7,926 bases of DNA from Pedobacter sp. (GCA_028287885.1 JAQBOT010000063.1:1-7926); one strand, 5' to 3'; numbered from the stretch's first letter, positions 1-7,012 are shown. Notes: generated by a model not told the origin, from the letters alone. Numbers and translations are program-made.

Positions 1-819
1 ATTCATAAACAACATTTTATTCTTTCCGGGGCTCAAGGTAAAACAATAACCGGAGATCTGACCTGTAGTCAGCGCGATGCCGCCGCAAAAACCATCATTT
101 TTGTTCACGTTTTTAAAGGTTTTAAAGATTGGTGTGCACACAACCTGGTGGCTCATTATTTTGCTGAGCAAAATTTCAAGTACATCAAGTTCAACCTCTC
201 CCATAATGGCACAGATCCGCAAAACCCCAAAGACGTCACAGACCTGAAAGCATTCGCCGCAAATACAATCACCTTCGAACTTCAAGACCTTGAAGCCATT
301 ATTAATTATGCCAGGCATACGTTCAGTTCTGACGAAATCTACCTCATAGGCCATAGTCGCGGAGGCGGGCTGGCTATTCTTGAAGCGGCTAAAAACCCGG
401 ACATCAAGAAGCTTGTCACATGGAGTTCGATCTCTGATTTCCGCAGCCTATGGAAACCGGAACAGGAGGAAGAATGGACACGCAGCGGCCAGATCTTTGT
501 CGAAAATGCAAGAACGAAAGAAAAAATGCCACTAAACAGCAGCTTGCTTGACGACTTTAACGAGCATAAAGATGAATATAACATCCTGGAAAAAGCTGTG
601 AATATCAAAATACCATGGCTAATTGTTCATGGCGATCAGGATGTTAATGTGGATTTCACTGTTGCACAGCGCCTGGCTCAAACACAACCTAGAGCAACCA
701 TTAAGAAAATTACCGGAGCAAATCATGTTTACGGCGCTTCACATCCGTATACAGAACACACCCTGCCACCTCAGCTTCAGGAAGTTTGTGAGAAGACCTT
801 GACTTTTTTAAATCAGTAA
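1..819 (+). CDS. Alpha/beta hydrolase (serine hydrolase, dienelactone hydrolase-like), 5' end cut by window edge
   Basis: The frame is open from base 1 to a TAA at 817-819, giving 272 codons with the true start outside the window. A GTG at 148 is only an internal codon, because clear hydrolase sequence lies upstream of it. Numbering from base 1, the nucleophile elbow is GHSRGG with Ser119. The acid is the second Asp of HGDQD (Asp214) and the base is His242 in GANHVYG, so the Ser-Asp-His triad is complete. The fold suggests a soluble cytoplasmic esterase, acylaminopeptidase or dienelactone hydrolase; the substrate cannot be told. The oxyanion-hole region after beta-strand 3 reads HVFKGFKDWCAHN, where relatives as I remember them have HGFKGFKDWG. 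Both changes are GGT codons altered by one G-to-T step (GTT at 109-111, TGT at 133-135). The gene converges on ispG with a 26-bp gap. Family call is firm, function is open. Confidence 0.88.
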   Translation: MHKQHFILSGAQGKTITGDLTCSQRDAAAKTIIFVHVFKGFKDWCAHNLVAHYFAEQNFKYIKFNLSHNGTDPQNPKDVTDLKAFAANTITFELQDLEAIINYARHTFSSDEIYLIGHSRGGGLAILEAAKNPDIKKLVTWSSISDFRSLWKPEQEEEWTRSGQIFVENARTKEKMPLNSSLLDDFNEHKDEYNILEKAVNIKIPWLIVHGDQDVNVDFTVAQRLAQTQPRATIKKITGANHVYGASHPYTEHTLPPQLQEVCEKTLTFLNQ

Positions 820-839
820 GCTTTGTTCTTTAAATCAGT
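807..839. repeat. Direct repeat at the hydrolase/ispG junction
   Basis: TTTAAATCAGT occurs at 807-817 and again at 829-839, 22 bp apart. Each copy is followed by a similar tail (AAGCTTT and GGAGCTTT), suggesting a small tandem duplication of about 22 bp. The hydrolase stop codon TAA begins at the end of the first copy. No terminator hairpin is evident in the 26-bp convergent gap. Confidence 0.5.
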
Positions 840-845
840 GGAGCT

Positions 846-2804
846 TTACTTTTTATCCACCCAATTGCCATCTTCTCGCATCAGATCAATAAGATCATCC
901 AGGGCGCGTTCGGAGTTCACGTTTTTCTTTACGACTTCCTTACCGCGATAAAGCGTGATTTTTCCGGGGCCAGTGCCCACATAGCCATAGTCAGCATCGG
1001 CCATCTCTCCCGGCCCATTTACGATACATCCCATAATGCCGATTTTAATACCCTTCAGGTGGTCCGTCCGCGAACGGATCAGCTGGGTTGTTTCCTGAAG
1101 ATCGAACAAGGTGCGTCCGCAACTCGGACAAGAGATGTATTCCGTTTTAGAGATCCGTGTCCGTGTAGCCTGCAGAATACCGAAGCTTGTTGCGTTAATA
1201 AGCGACAAACCCACATTCGGCCCAGCCGTTATCCAGGTACCATCTCCGAAGCCGTCCGTAAACAAGGCGCCCAAATCTGTAGCGGCATATAGCATCAGGT
1301 CGTCTGTATTGACATCCGGGTAAGACCGCTTTATAATAACCGGGATTTGAATGCCTGCTCCAAGTAAAGCAAGAAAAAAAGCACGTTGTTCGGCCATCCC
1401 ATGCTCAGCCTGAGTACCCAGTATCAGAACAACAGTCCGATCCAGCAAGGCCAAATCAGCAAGATCATAATCTCCTGCATCCACCTCAACCAGGTTAAAA
1501 ACTGGATCACGTTGCATGCTTTCCAAATATTCTTTTATGTTAAACAGAGGATGACAGTTTTGCTTATCCTTAAGCCCCAGCCAGGTTTGATGCGTATATA
1601 TTTGCTTTAAGTTCCCTGGAAATGAAAACGAAGGCAGGTTATCGCCCAGGTAAACCAAGTCTGCGGCCTGATCGGCCATATTGTATTTATCTAATCCTGC
1701 ACTATAGTTATACCCTAAAGCCGACAAGAAAAAAGGATCTTTCAAATTTTCATTTGACACATCGAGCATAACCACTGGGTGCTGATGACCACCAATATGG
1801 TGTACAACCTGTGTCTCCCGACGCTTGTATTCATAAGGATTGTAGAAAGTTGCAGCAGGATAAGTTGCAGCTGCCGGCTGATCAACTGATGATCGTTTTG
1901 AATAACGCGCTGCCAAAGCACGTGCAACCGGCGCTTCAAACTCAGGATCTTCGGTAAGCGAAACCCGGATTGTATCTCCCAAACCATCTTCCAGCAGGGT
2001 TCCAATACCCACCGCAGATTTAATCCTTCCATCTTCCCCATCCCCAGCTTCAGTCACCCCCAGGTGTAAAGGATAGTTCATTCCTTCTTTTACCATTGTA
2101 TCAACCAGCAAGCGGTATGCCTGTACCATGACCTGCGTATTGCTCGCTTTCATGGAAATGACCAGATTGTAATAATTTAAATCTTCGCACATGCGGATGA
2201 ATTCCATGGCAGACTCAACCATGCCCCTAGGTGTATCACCATAATGGCTCATGATGCGATCTGAAAGAGAACCATGATTGGTTCCAATACGCATTGCCGT
2301 GCCGTATTCTTTACAAATCTTTACCAGCGGACTAAACTTCTTGTATATACGTTCCAGTTCAGCCCGGTATGTAAGTTCAGTATACTCGAAATTCTGGAAA
2401 CGTTTTTTATCTGCATAGTTCCCTGGATTAACCCTGACCTTCTCTACGATACGTGCCGCAGATTCCGCAGCGTTTGGTGTAAAATGGATGTCGGCAACAA
2501 GAGGAACGTTATATCCACGGTAGCGCAGCTCTTTCTTAATGTTGGCTAAGTTCTCCGCTTCCTTTACACTGGGTGCGGTGATGCGCACGTACTCGCATCC
2601 AGATTCAACCATGCGGATCGTTTGCTCAACAGTACCTATGGTATCCATGGTATCGGTAGTCGTCATGGACTGTATCCGGATTGGATTCAAACCACCCATC
2701 GGAATATCTCCAATACTTACTTCACGCGTTAAAAACCTTGAATATGAGGTTAAGCTGTTGCAATAACCTCCATTAAGTTCCTGTTGTGCTGCTACGTTTT
2801 CCAT
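846..2804 (-). CDS. ispG: 4-hydroxy-3-methylbut-2-en-1-yl diphosphate synthase (IspG/GcpE), long three-domain form
   Basis: IspG is the iron-sulfur enzyme that reductively converts methylerythritol cyclodiphosphate to HMBPP, the next-to-last step of the MEP isoprenoid pathway, in the cytoplasm. With the ATG at 2804 the protein has 652 residues; a TTG three codons upstream (2813) is less likely. Residues about 27-295 form the TIM barrel, with IQSMTTTDTMD, VADIHF, KVRVNPGNYAD and MRIGTNHGSLSDR. Residues about 300-545 are the extra middle domain found in plant, chlamydial and Bacteroidota enzymes; E. coli IspG lacks it and is about 370 residues. The C-terminal domain has SCPSCG (Cys559, Cys562), GCIVNGPGE (Cys593) and Glu600, the four expected ligands of the 4Fe-4S cluster. 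It starts 18 bp after the RDD gene on the same strand, so it is probably the last gene of that operon. All key residues are intact, so it should be active. Confidence 0.97.
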   Translation of the reverse strand: MENVAAQQELNGGYCNSLTSYSRFLTREVSIGDIPMGGLNPIRIQSMTTTDTMDTIGTVEQTIRMVESGCEYVRITAPSVKEAENLANIKKELRYRGYNVPLVADIHFTPNAAESAARIVEKVRVNPGNYADKKRFQNFEYTELTYRAELERIYKKFSPLVKICKEYGTAMRIGTNHGSLSDRIMSHYGDTPRGMVESAMEFIRMCEDLNYYNLVISMKASNTQVMVQAYRLLVDTMVKEGMNYPLHLGVTEAGDGEDGRIKSAVGIGTLLEDGLGDTIRVSLTEDPEFEAPVARALAARYSKRSSVDQPAAATYPAATFYNPYEYKRRETQVVHHIGGHQHPVVMLDVSNENLKDPFFLSALGYNYSAGLDKYNMADQAADLVYLGDNLPSFSFPGNLKQIYTHQTWLGLKDKQNCHPLFNIKEYLESMQRDPVFNLVEVDAGDYDLADLALLDRTVVLILGTQAEHGMAEQRAFFLALLGAGIQIPVIIKRSYPDVNTDDLMLYAATDLGALFTDGFGDGTWITAGPNVGLSLINATSFGILQATRTRISKTEYISCPSCGRTLFDLQETTQLIRSRTDHLKGIKIGIMGCIVNGPGEMADADYGYVGTGPGKITLYRGKEVVKKNVNSERALDDLIDLMREDGNWVDKK

Positions 2805-2810
2805 GCAGTA

Positions 2811-2818
2811 CAAAGATA
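2811..2818 (-). promoter_or_regulatory. Possible -7 box in front of ispG
   Basis: The minus strand reads TATCTTTG, an exact match to the Bacteroidota -7 consensus TAnnTTTG, ending 6 nt before the ispG ATG at 2804. No TTG element is visible at the usual 19-21 bp upstream. A start site here would give a nearly leaderless ispG mRNA. A six-base match is expected a few times by chance in this window, so this is a weak candidate for an internal promoter that lets ispG be expressed apart from the membrane genes. Confidence 0.22.
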
Positions 2819-2822
2819 AAGA

Positions 2823-3446
2823 TTAAATCAATCGATCTTTAATAACTAAGGTATTTGCCGCTATGTCATGCCAGCATTGTTGCTTTCTATTAAGAAAACT
2901 ATACAAATAGCCAAAAAATACTGGAATAACGGAAAAGATCTTGGCGGCATTCCGACCAAGTGAACGGCCAAAAGAGATACGGTTACCGAGCATATCGGTC
3001 ACCCTGATATTTAGAAGTCGCTTACCTAAAGTACCCTGTGCCGCCGAACAATCCGCCACAACGCCGTATACAAATTTCAAGATCGGAATTAAGGGCAACA
3101 GCATGATCGCTACAGAGATCCGAACCTCCTTATCAGTTAGAAAGATGAAGCTTAGCAGCAGAATAATGATGTAAACCAAGAAAATAAAGAAAAAGTCAAT
3201 AACCGAGGCTAGCAATCGTTGATCAAAAGAGGCAAAATACTGCGGTGCTGTTTGCTGGTGATTAAATCCAAGAAGCTCACGTAGTTCCGGGAACTCGTGA
3301 GCTTCTTTGTAGTCATCCATACCTGGCTTGCGGATAAATGTGCCTGCTTTGATTGTAAGTCCAGTCAATTCCGACAACGTATATGGTCCCCCGGGTTTAC
3401 CATCAATTACAACAACATACCCAGCTTCCCCCTCGCCCTCCATCAT
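2823..3446 (-). CDS. GYF_2-RDD fusion membrane protein
   Basis: The chosen ATG at 3446 gives 207 residues and starts 7 bp after the stop of the LiaF-like gene. A TTG at 3473 would add nine residues and overlap that gene by 20 bp; an ATG at 3443 is also possible. Residues about 10-60 form a GYF_2-type domain (YVVVIDGKPGGPYTLSEL, then RKPGMDDYKEA), a small cytoplasmic peptide-binding-like fold common at the N-terminus of bacterial membrane proteins. Residues about 70-203 are an RDD domain: the FDQRLLASVIDF motif opens it, followed by TM segments near 81-103, 108-131 and 166-184. The loop GTLGKRLLNIRVTD and the stretch ISFGRSLGRN are typical of RDD proteins. Some RDD proteins act as Na+(Li+)/H+ antiporters, but most have unknown roles. 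Position between the LiaF-like gene and ispG suggests an envelope role; no substrate can be assigned. Confidence 0.85.
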   Translation of the reverse strand: MMEGEGEAGYVVVIDGKPGGPYTLSELTGLTIKAGTFIRKPGMDDYKEAHEFPELRELLGFNHQQTAPQYFASFDQRLLASVIDFFFIFLVYIIILLLSFIFLTDKEVRISVAIMLLPLIPILKFVYGVVADCSAAQGTLGKRLLNIRVTDMLGNRISFGRSLGRNAAKIFSVIPVFFGYLYSFLNRKQQCWHDIAANTLVIKDRLI

Positions 3447-3453
3447 TTCAGTT

Positions 3454-4425
3454 TTAATACCTTGAAACCTCAAAGTTACTTAAGCCTCCATCCAGACTAA
3501 TGAAGATCTTTTTGGTAGAGGACGCATAATTTGGCGTTTCGTAGGTGCCGTTTTCAAGCTTGGTGAAGCCGGTAAAATCTTTAGAGGAAAGGCCGGTCTT
3601 ACTTGTGATACGGCAACCGGCGCCCTCAGGGATCCTGATCTTAACGTCAGCAACACCTGTCTTTACGATTACATCTGAGATCGGTAGAAGATCCCCAACT
3701 TTAAAGTCAACTGCAACCGCACCTCCATCAAACCTTAACGTGCGGATCTTATACTGTGAAAGATCAAAGTCTACCTCACCAGCACCCATATGGATTATAA
3801 TGTCCCATAATGGCAACCTGTTCAACTTAAATCTCACATCATTAGCGCCGTGGCCAACGTTCCAGCCTCCCTTGTTGCCTTGCATTTTGAACGTCAAATT
3901 CTGAACGGTGTCTGTGCTTTCTTTTTTTAAGGTGAAGTTTCCTTTTGCATGATCAACACTTGCTGTGATCAAGCTATCTGTGCTTCCGTCCAACTTGAAG
4001 GTTGTTCCACCACCGGAAATGTCTAGGACTACCTTCTTTGAGCTGTCTCCGTTGAAGGGCTCTGAAAAGTTCATCCGTTTCACCGTACTATCATCATTCG
4101 AATCATCATTTTCGTCATCATTGTCCAAATTCATATCCAGGTCGTGCCTGAAGTTATTGCCAAACCATCCCTGGTTTGCTGGAGGCTGCTGACCACGGTA
4201 GAACAAGAATGAAAGCGTAATCACAACCACAACTATCGATATGATATTCCCAAGCTGTGAATTATTTCGGTTGAATAAGATGTTTATACCTGCAATAATC
4301 AGGAACACAGGCCAGAAACCCCAAACATTTCTCCAGTAAAATTCTATTACATTAAAGTTTTCTAATAAGAGTACTGCACCTACAAACAGCAGGATGATTC
4401 CCCAAAGTATTCTCTCTAGTTTCAT
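3454..4425 (-). CDS. LiaF-like membrane protein: three TM segments, acidic linker, beta-rich C-terminal domain
   Basis: The ATG at 4425 lies 2 bp after the stop of the PspC gene, giving 323 residues and implying translational coupling. TM segments are near residues 5-22, 33-51 and 58-77. The first two form a LiaI/LiaF-type hairpin (WGIILLFVGAVLLLENFNV, then WGFWPVFLIIAGINILF). Residues about 95-113 are an Asp/Asn-rich linker. Residues about 128-323 are rich in short beta strands and glycine turns (LDISGGGTTFKLDG, IHMGAGEVDFDL, RFDGGAVAVDFKVGD, KTGVADVKIRIPEG), a repeating pattern like the toast-rack or LiaF C-terminal beta fold. In Bacillus, LiaF restrains the LiaRS cell-envelope stress pathway; no LiaRS genes are visible here, so only the architecture carries over. 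Function in Bacteroidota is not known to me. Gene and membrane placement are certain; the family call is good. Confidence 0.82.
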   Translation of the reverse strand: MKLERILWGIILLFVGAVLLLENFNVIEFYWRNVWGFWPVFLIIAGINILFNRNNSQLGNIISIVVVVITLSFLFYRGQQPPANQGWFGNNFRHDLDMNLDNDDENDDSNDDSTVKRMNFSEPFNGDSSKKVVLDISGGGTTFKLDGSTDSLITASVDHAKGNFTLKKESTDTVQNLTFKMQGNKGGWNVGHGANDVRFKLNRLPLWDIIIHMGAGEVDFDLSQYKIRTLRFDGGAVAVDFKVGDLLPISDVIVKTGVADVKIRIPEGAGCRITSKTGLSSKDFTGFTKLENGTYETPNYASSTKKIFISLDGGLSNFEVSRY

Positions 4426-4427
4426 GG

Positions 4428-5021
4428 CTATATATCTTTAGTTTCTGTTTGTCCTTTTTCTTTCAAGTCCTGATTGATGGCATCTTCTTTCCAATCTTCA
4501 AAAGCGTTTTTGCGCTTTGCTTTCATGATAAAGCTAATTCCAATGGCAACAAATACGAGTGGCCATAGCTTGCCTAATCTGAACCAGTAAGGGATGATGT
4601 GGAATTCATTCATCAGAAAATATAAGCCGATAACCAGTAGGAACAAGCCGCCTACCGTCCTTCCTGTCTCATTGCGTTTCTTTAAGGGTTTGAAATCCTG
4701 AGCTGCGTTCCAGTCGCCGGTTGGAATAGGCCCTGTGTTTTCTGCCTGGTTGAATGTATTGGCGGTCCCAAATGGCGAAGGAGTATTCTGTCTCCTAAAG
4801 TATTCGTCAAATTTTGAGTATCGCGCTGCCGGATCATTATTCACCGGTACAACGATCCACATCACGAGGTAAACCAAAATTCCGGTACCAAATAAAAAGA
4901 TGGTTGACAAAACAAACAACAAGCGGATAATGGTTACATCTACTTCCATGTAATCTGCTGTCCCTGAAGACACACCCGCGATTACTTTGTTAAATTCGTT
5001 TCTAAAAAGCCGCTTTTCCAT
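4428..5021 (-). CDS. PspC domain protein fused to a LiaF-type TM hairpin
   Basis: This 197-residue membrane protein begins with a PspC domain at residues 1-61 (RLFRNEFNKVIAGVSSGTADYMEVDVTIIRLLFV in pattern), containing a long hydrophobic stretch at about 29-60. In enterobacteria PspC senses inner-membrane stress with PspB and releases PspA. A polar linker follows at 62-120. Residues about 121-167 form a second pair of TM helices (GGLFLLVIGLYFLMNEFHI, then LGKLWPLVFVAIGISFI), resembling the hairpin that opens the next gene's product. The tail is charged and probably cytoplasmic. The minus strand carries AGGAGA at 5034-5029, seven bases before the ATG, a clear Shine-Dalgarno and unusual for this phylum. 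It lies 24 bp after the SDR gene and 2 bp before the LiaF-like gene. No pspA or pspB homologue is visible in the window. Confidence 0.88.
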   Translation of the reverse strand: MEKRLFRNEFNKVIAGVSSGTADYMEVDVTIIRLLFVLSTIFLFGTGILVYLVMWIVVPVNNDPAARYSKFDEYFRRQNTPSPFGTANTFNQAENTGPIPTGDWNAAQDFKPLKKRNETGRTVGGLFLLVIGLYFLMNEFHIIPYWFRLGKLWPLVFVAIGISFIMKAKRKNAFEDWKEDAINQDLKEKGQTETKDI

Positions 5022-5028
5022 AACAATA

Positions 5029-5034
5029 TCTCCT
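5029..5034 (-). promoter_or_regulatory. Shine-Dalgarno of the PspC gene
   Basis: The minus strand reads AGGAGA with 7 nt before the ATG at 5021. It is the clearest purine-rich ribosome binding site noted in the window and supports this start. The starts of the small acidic and SPFH genes have AT-rich leaders without one, as is usual in Bacteroidota. Confidence 0.6.
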
Positions 5035-5045
5035 GTATTTAAATC

Positions 5046-5735
5046 TTAAAACTGTATTGGCCTGATAATTACTTCATCAACGTTGGCACCAGTACTTAGA
5101 TTTAGCACATGGTAGATGGTGTTGGCAATATCTTCTGGTTGAACAAATTTCTCTTCCGGAATGTCTGTTCCTTCCCAGGAAGAAGTGAGCGTTGAACCTG
5201 GCAAAATTGCCGTTACCTTTACGTTGTATTCAGCTAATTCCTGCCTCAATACATTATTTAGACACAGCAATGCAGTTTTAGTTACAGAATAAGTTCCGGC
5301 ATTTTTTACTATTTCTTTGCTCGCGACAGAACAGATGTTGAATATATGACCAGAGCGGTTCTCCCTCATTGTTTTACCAATGCGCTTTGATATATAATAA
5401 GCAGACTTGAGATTTAGACCCAACTGAAGTTCAAAGGCTTCATCCGATTCATCCAACAGCGCCGCGGGTAAAAACGTTCCGGCATTGTTTACCAGCACAT
5501 CAATAAAACCAAGTTCTTTCAACGCGAAATCGCAAAATGAATAGACATCCTCTTTGAGGCTGCAGTCTGCTTTGAGATATTTAACTTGGACACCAGTGTA
5601 AGATAGTTCTTCTGCAAAACTTTTTAACTCTTGCTCATTCCTGGCACAAATGGCTAGATTAAAGCCTTGCTCAGCGAGCTTAATAGAAATAGCCCGACCA
5701 ATTCCCTTGGTCGCAGCGGTTATGATTGCGTTCAT
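5046..5735 (-). CDS. Short-chain dehydrogenase/reductase (classical SDR, FabG/sepiapterin-reductase-like)
   Basis: The product has 229 residues, slightly shorter than the usual 245-250 of classical SDRs. The NAD(P)-binding Rossmann motif at residues 6-13 is TAATKGIG, the TGxxxGIG motif with Ala in place of the first Gly. NNAG is at 83-86. The catalytic set is complete: Asn108, Ser136 (NICSVAS), Tyr149 and Lys153 (YSVTK). Arg32 in CARNEQEL, just after beta-strand 2, favours NADPH over NADH. After the catalytic part, LPGSTLTSSW is the usual substrate loop. It is a soluble reductase of an unknown carbonyl or alcohol substrate; a fatty-acid, pteridine or sugar substrate cannot be separated from sequence. 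It begins 14 bp after the small acidic gene and ends 24 bp before the PspC gene, so it is probably co-transcribed with both, without an obvious link to membrane stress. Confidence 0.9.
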   Translation of the reverse strand: MNAIITAATKGIGRAISIKLAEQGFNLAICARNEQELKSFAEELSYTGVQVKYLKADCSLKEDVYSFCDFALKELGFIDVLVNNAGTFLPAALLDESDEAFELQLGLNLKSAYYISKRIGKTMRENRSGHIFNICSVASKEIVKNAGTYSVTKTALLCLNNVLRQELAEYNVKVTAILPGSTLTSSWEGTDIPEEKFVQPEDIANTIYHVLNLSTGANVDEVIIRPIQF

Positions 5736-5749
5736 GTTTTATATATTCC

Positions 5750-6025
5750 TTAATCTTCCATCGCATCTTCAATTTGCTGAAGGGTAGATTCATCTAGTAC
5801 AATTCGTGGAATATCTTTAGATGCGTCATGTTCATACATGGGATAAATTCCGGGCTTCACCTCCTCCATCGGAACAGCGCGCCAAGAGTCTCCATACTCA
5901 CCACTGGTCACTTCACCCACCAACATACCGTGATAGATAACCTTATATGTCCCCGCCTTTTCGGGTTGCAAGGTTAATGATACGTCCTTATCTTGAACGG
6001 TAATGATGATGTCGAACGATTCCAT
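5750..6025 (-). CDS. Small acidic protein of unknown function
   Basis: This 91-residue ORF starts at an ATG (6025) with no Shine-Dalgarno. I do not recognise a family. The N-terminal two thirds look beta-rich, with alternating hydrophobic strands (FDIIITVQDKDVSLTLQ, GTYKVIYHGMLVGEV). This is followed by a Trp-containing segment (YGDSWRAVPMEEV), a Tyr/His stretch (GIYPMYEHDA) and a short acidic helix (DESTLQQIEDAMED) at the end. There is no signal peptide, TM helix or cysteine, so it should be a soluble cytoplasmic protein. It lies 14 bp upstream of the SDR gene and is likely first in the operon running to ispG. Codon use looks like that of its neighbours, and the balanced strand/helix pattern argues for a real gene. 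Confidence 0.75.
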   Translation of the reverse strand: MESFDIIITVQDKDVSLTLQPEKAGTYKVIYHGMLVGEVTSGEYGDSWRAVPMEEVKPGIYPMYEHDASKDIPRIVLDESTLQQIEDAMED

Positions 6026-6106
6026 GAGCTGAGGATTTTTTGAATAAACAAAAATTTATACCTTTTTGTTTCTTAACCCCAATTGGGTACAATCTTACTT
6101 GCAGAT
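6026..6106 (-). promoter_or_regulatory. AT-rich leader with a 10-bp palindrome, possible promoter of the SDR-PspC-ispG operon
   Basis: This 81-bp gap follows the SPFH gene and precedes the small acidic gene. It holds the perfect palindrome CCCAATTGGG at 6078-6087. Downstream of it on the minus strand is an AT-rich run, GGTATAAATTTTTG (6063-6050), that resembles but does not exactly match the Bacteroidota -7 box. It is the longest gap between the SPFH gene and ispG, so a promoter with an operator is plausible here. No U-tract follows the palindrome, so it is not a good terminator. Confidence 0.3.
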
Positions 6107-7009
6107 CTAATTTCCGCCGAGAATGATCGGGTTCTTACTGCTACCCATGATTATCACTTTGGCATTCGGCGAGGTTGCAATTGCCTTTTGCGCAAGTATC
6201 GACTCATACTGAAGTTGTCTATCGCTTAACCCAGTAGACAAAATGCGTTGATAATCCGCGATTCCCTGCGCCTCTACCCGCTTACGTTCTGCTTCTTGCT
6301 TTTCTTTTTGCAGTACAAATTGCATCTTCTGTGCATCCTGCTCCGCATTGATCTTAGATTCGATGGTTCTGCGCACAGACTCAGGAAGCGTGATGTTTCT
6401 AATCAGGAGCTGCTCCAGCTTCAAACCCCTTTTAGAAAAGCTTGCCGTAATGGTGTTAAAGATCTTGTCTTGAAATTCCTGGCGCTTTGAAGAATATAAG
6501 GCCACAGCTTCATACGATACCGCATTGTCGCGAATGGCAGTACGTGATACAGGTCTCACAATCTTGTCCAAATAATCGTTTCCGATCTCCTTAAGTATTC
6601 TGGGTGCATCTTGTGGCTTTACGCTAAACAGTACCGAAAGGTCTATGGTCACCTCTAGCCCATCTCCTGTAAGGATGCGAATCGCGTCATCTCCTGTTTT
6701 TGAGCCTTCCTCATGGACTGCCGACATGGTATAATTCTGAGTCTTAACGTCGAAAGGAGTAACTTCTACCAAAGGGTTGATAATATGTAGTCCGCTGGAA
6801 AGGACATCATCATCAACCTTCCCGTAAAGTGTTTTCACACCCACCTGCCCGGCTTCTACCACTTTAAACATGGACAATGCGGCACCAAGTAGGCAAAGTG
6901 CAAGACCAAAGGCACGAATCGGTGTTACAAAGCGGCCAACCGGACTTTCGTCTCTACTGATAAAGAAGCTTATTACTATAATAAACAGACCGAGAATGAT
7001 GAGAAACAT
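6107..7009 (-). CDS. SPFH/Band 7 (prohibitin-like) membrane protein
   Basis: The 300-residue product has two N-terminal hydrophobic segments (residues 1-18 and about 33-50), then an SPFH domain at about 50-225. Typical features are VEAGQVGVKTLYGKV, the GLHIINPLVEVTPFDVKTQ stretch, LTGDGLEVTIDLSVLFSV, and RPVSRTAIRDNAVSYEA. From 210 to 255 there is a charged coiled coil (RRTIESKINAEQDAQKMQ, then EKQEAERKRVEAQG). The C-terminus carries NAKVIIMGSSKNPIILGGN. This layout is closest to bacterial prohibitins, which form large rings or cages on the membrane and often partner with membrane proteases such as FtsH. The second TM segment is unusual next to the single anchor of classic prohibitin. It lies 81 bp upstream of the small acidic gene, so it may be a separate transcript or the head of the operon. 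Confidence 0.93.
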   Translation of the reverse strand: MFLIILGLFIIVISFFISRDESPVGRFVTPIRAFGLALCLLGAALSMFKVVEAGQVGVKTLYGKVDDDVLSSGLHIINPLVEVTPFDVKTQNYTMSAVHEEGSKTGDDAIRILTGDGLEVTIDLSVLFSVKPQDAPRILKEIGNDYLDKIVRPVSRTAIRDNAVSYEAVALYSSKRQEFQDKIFNTITASFSKRGLKLEQLLIRNITLPESVRRTIESKINAEQDAQKMQFVLQKEKQEAERKRVEAQGIADYQRILSTGLSDRQLQYESILAQKAIATSPNAKVIIMGSSKNPIILGGN

Positions 7010-7012
7010 AAT

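Noticed and set aside
339..608. Minus-strand ORF of 89 codons inside the hydrolase gene
   Set aside because: It lies opposite the nucleophile elbow and the following sequence of a well-supported hydrolase and has no family features of its own.
1300..1950. Idea that the long middle part of IspG is a gene fusion or misassembly
   Set aside because: The three-domain form with this insert is the normal type in Bacteroidota, Chlamydiae and plants.
1742..2041. Minus-strand ORF of 99 codons within ispG
   Set aside because: It is an overlapping frame of ispG, whose own frame is intact and carries all catalytic motifs.
1059..2766. Several plus-strand ORFs of 70-91 codons opposite ispG
   Set aside because: All are antisense shadows of a conserved 652-residue enzyme; none has a recognisable product.
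3545..3904. Plus-strand ORF of 119 codons
   Set aside because: It is antisense to the LiaF-like beta domain, with Pro/Ser-rich shadow composition and no domain pattern.
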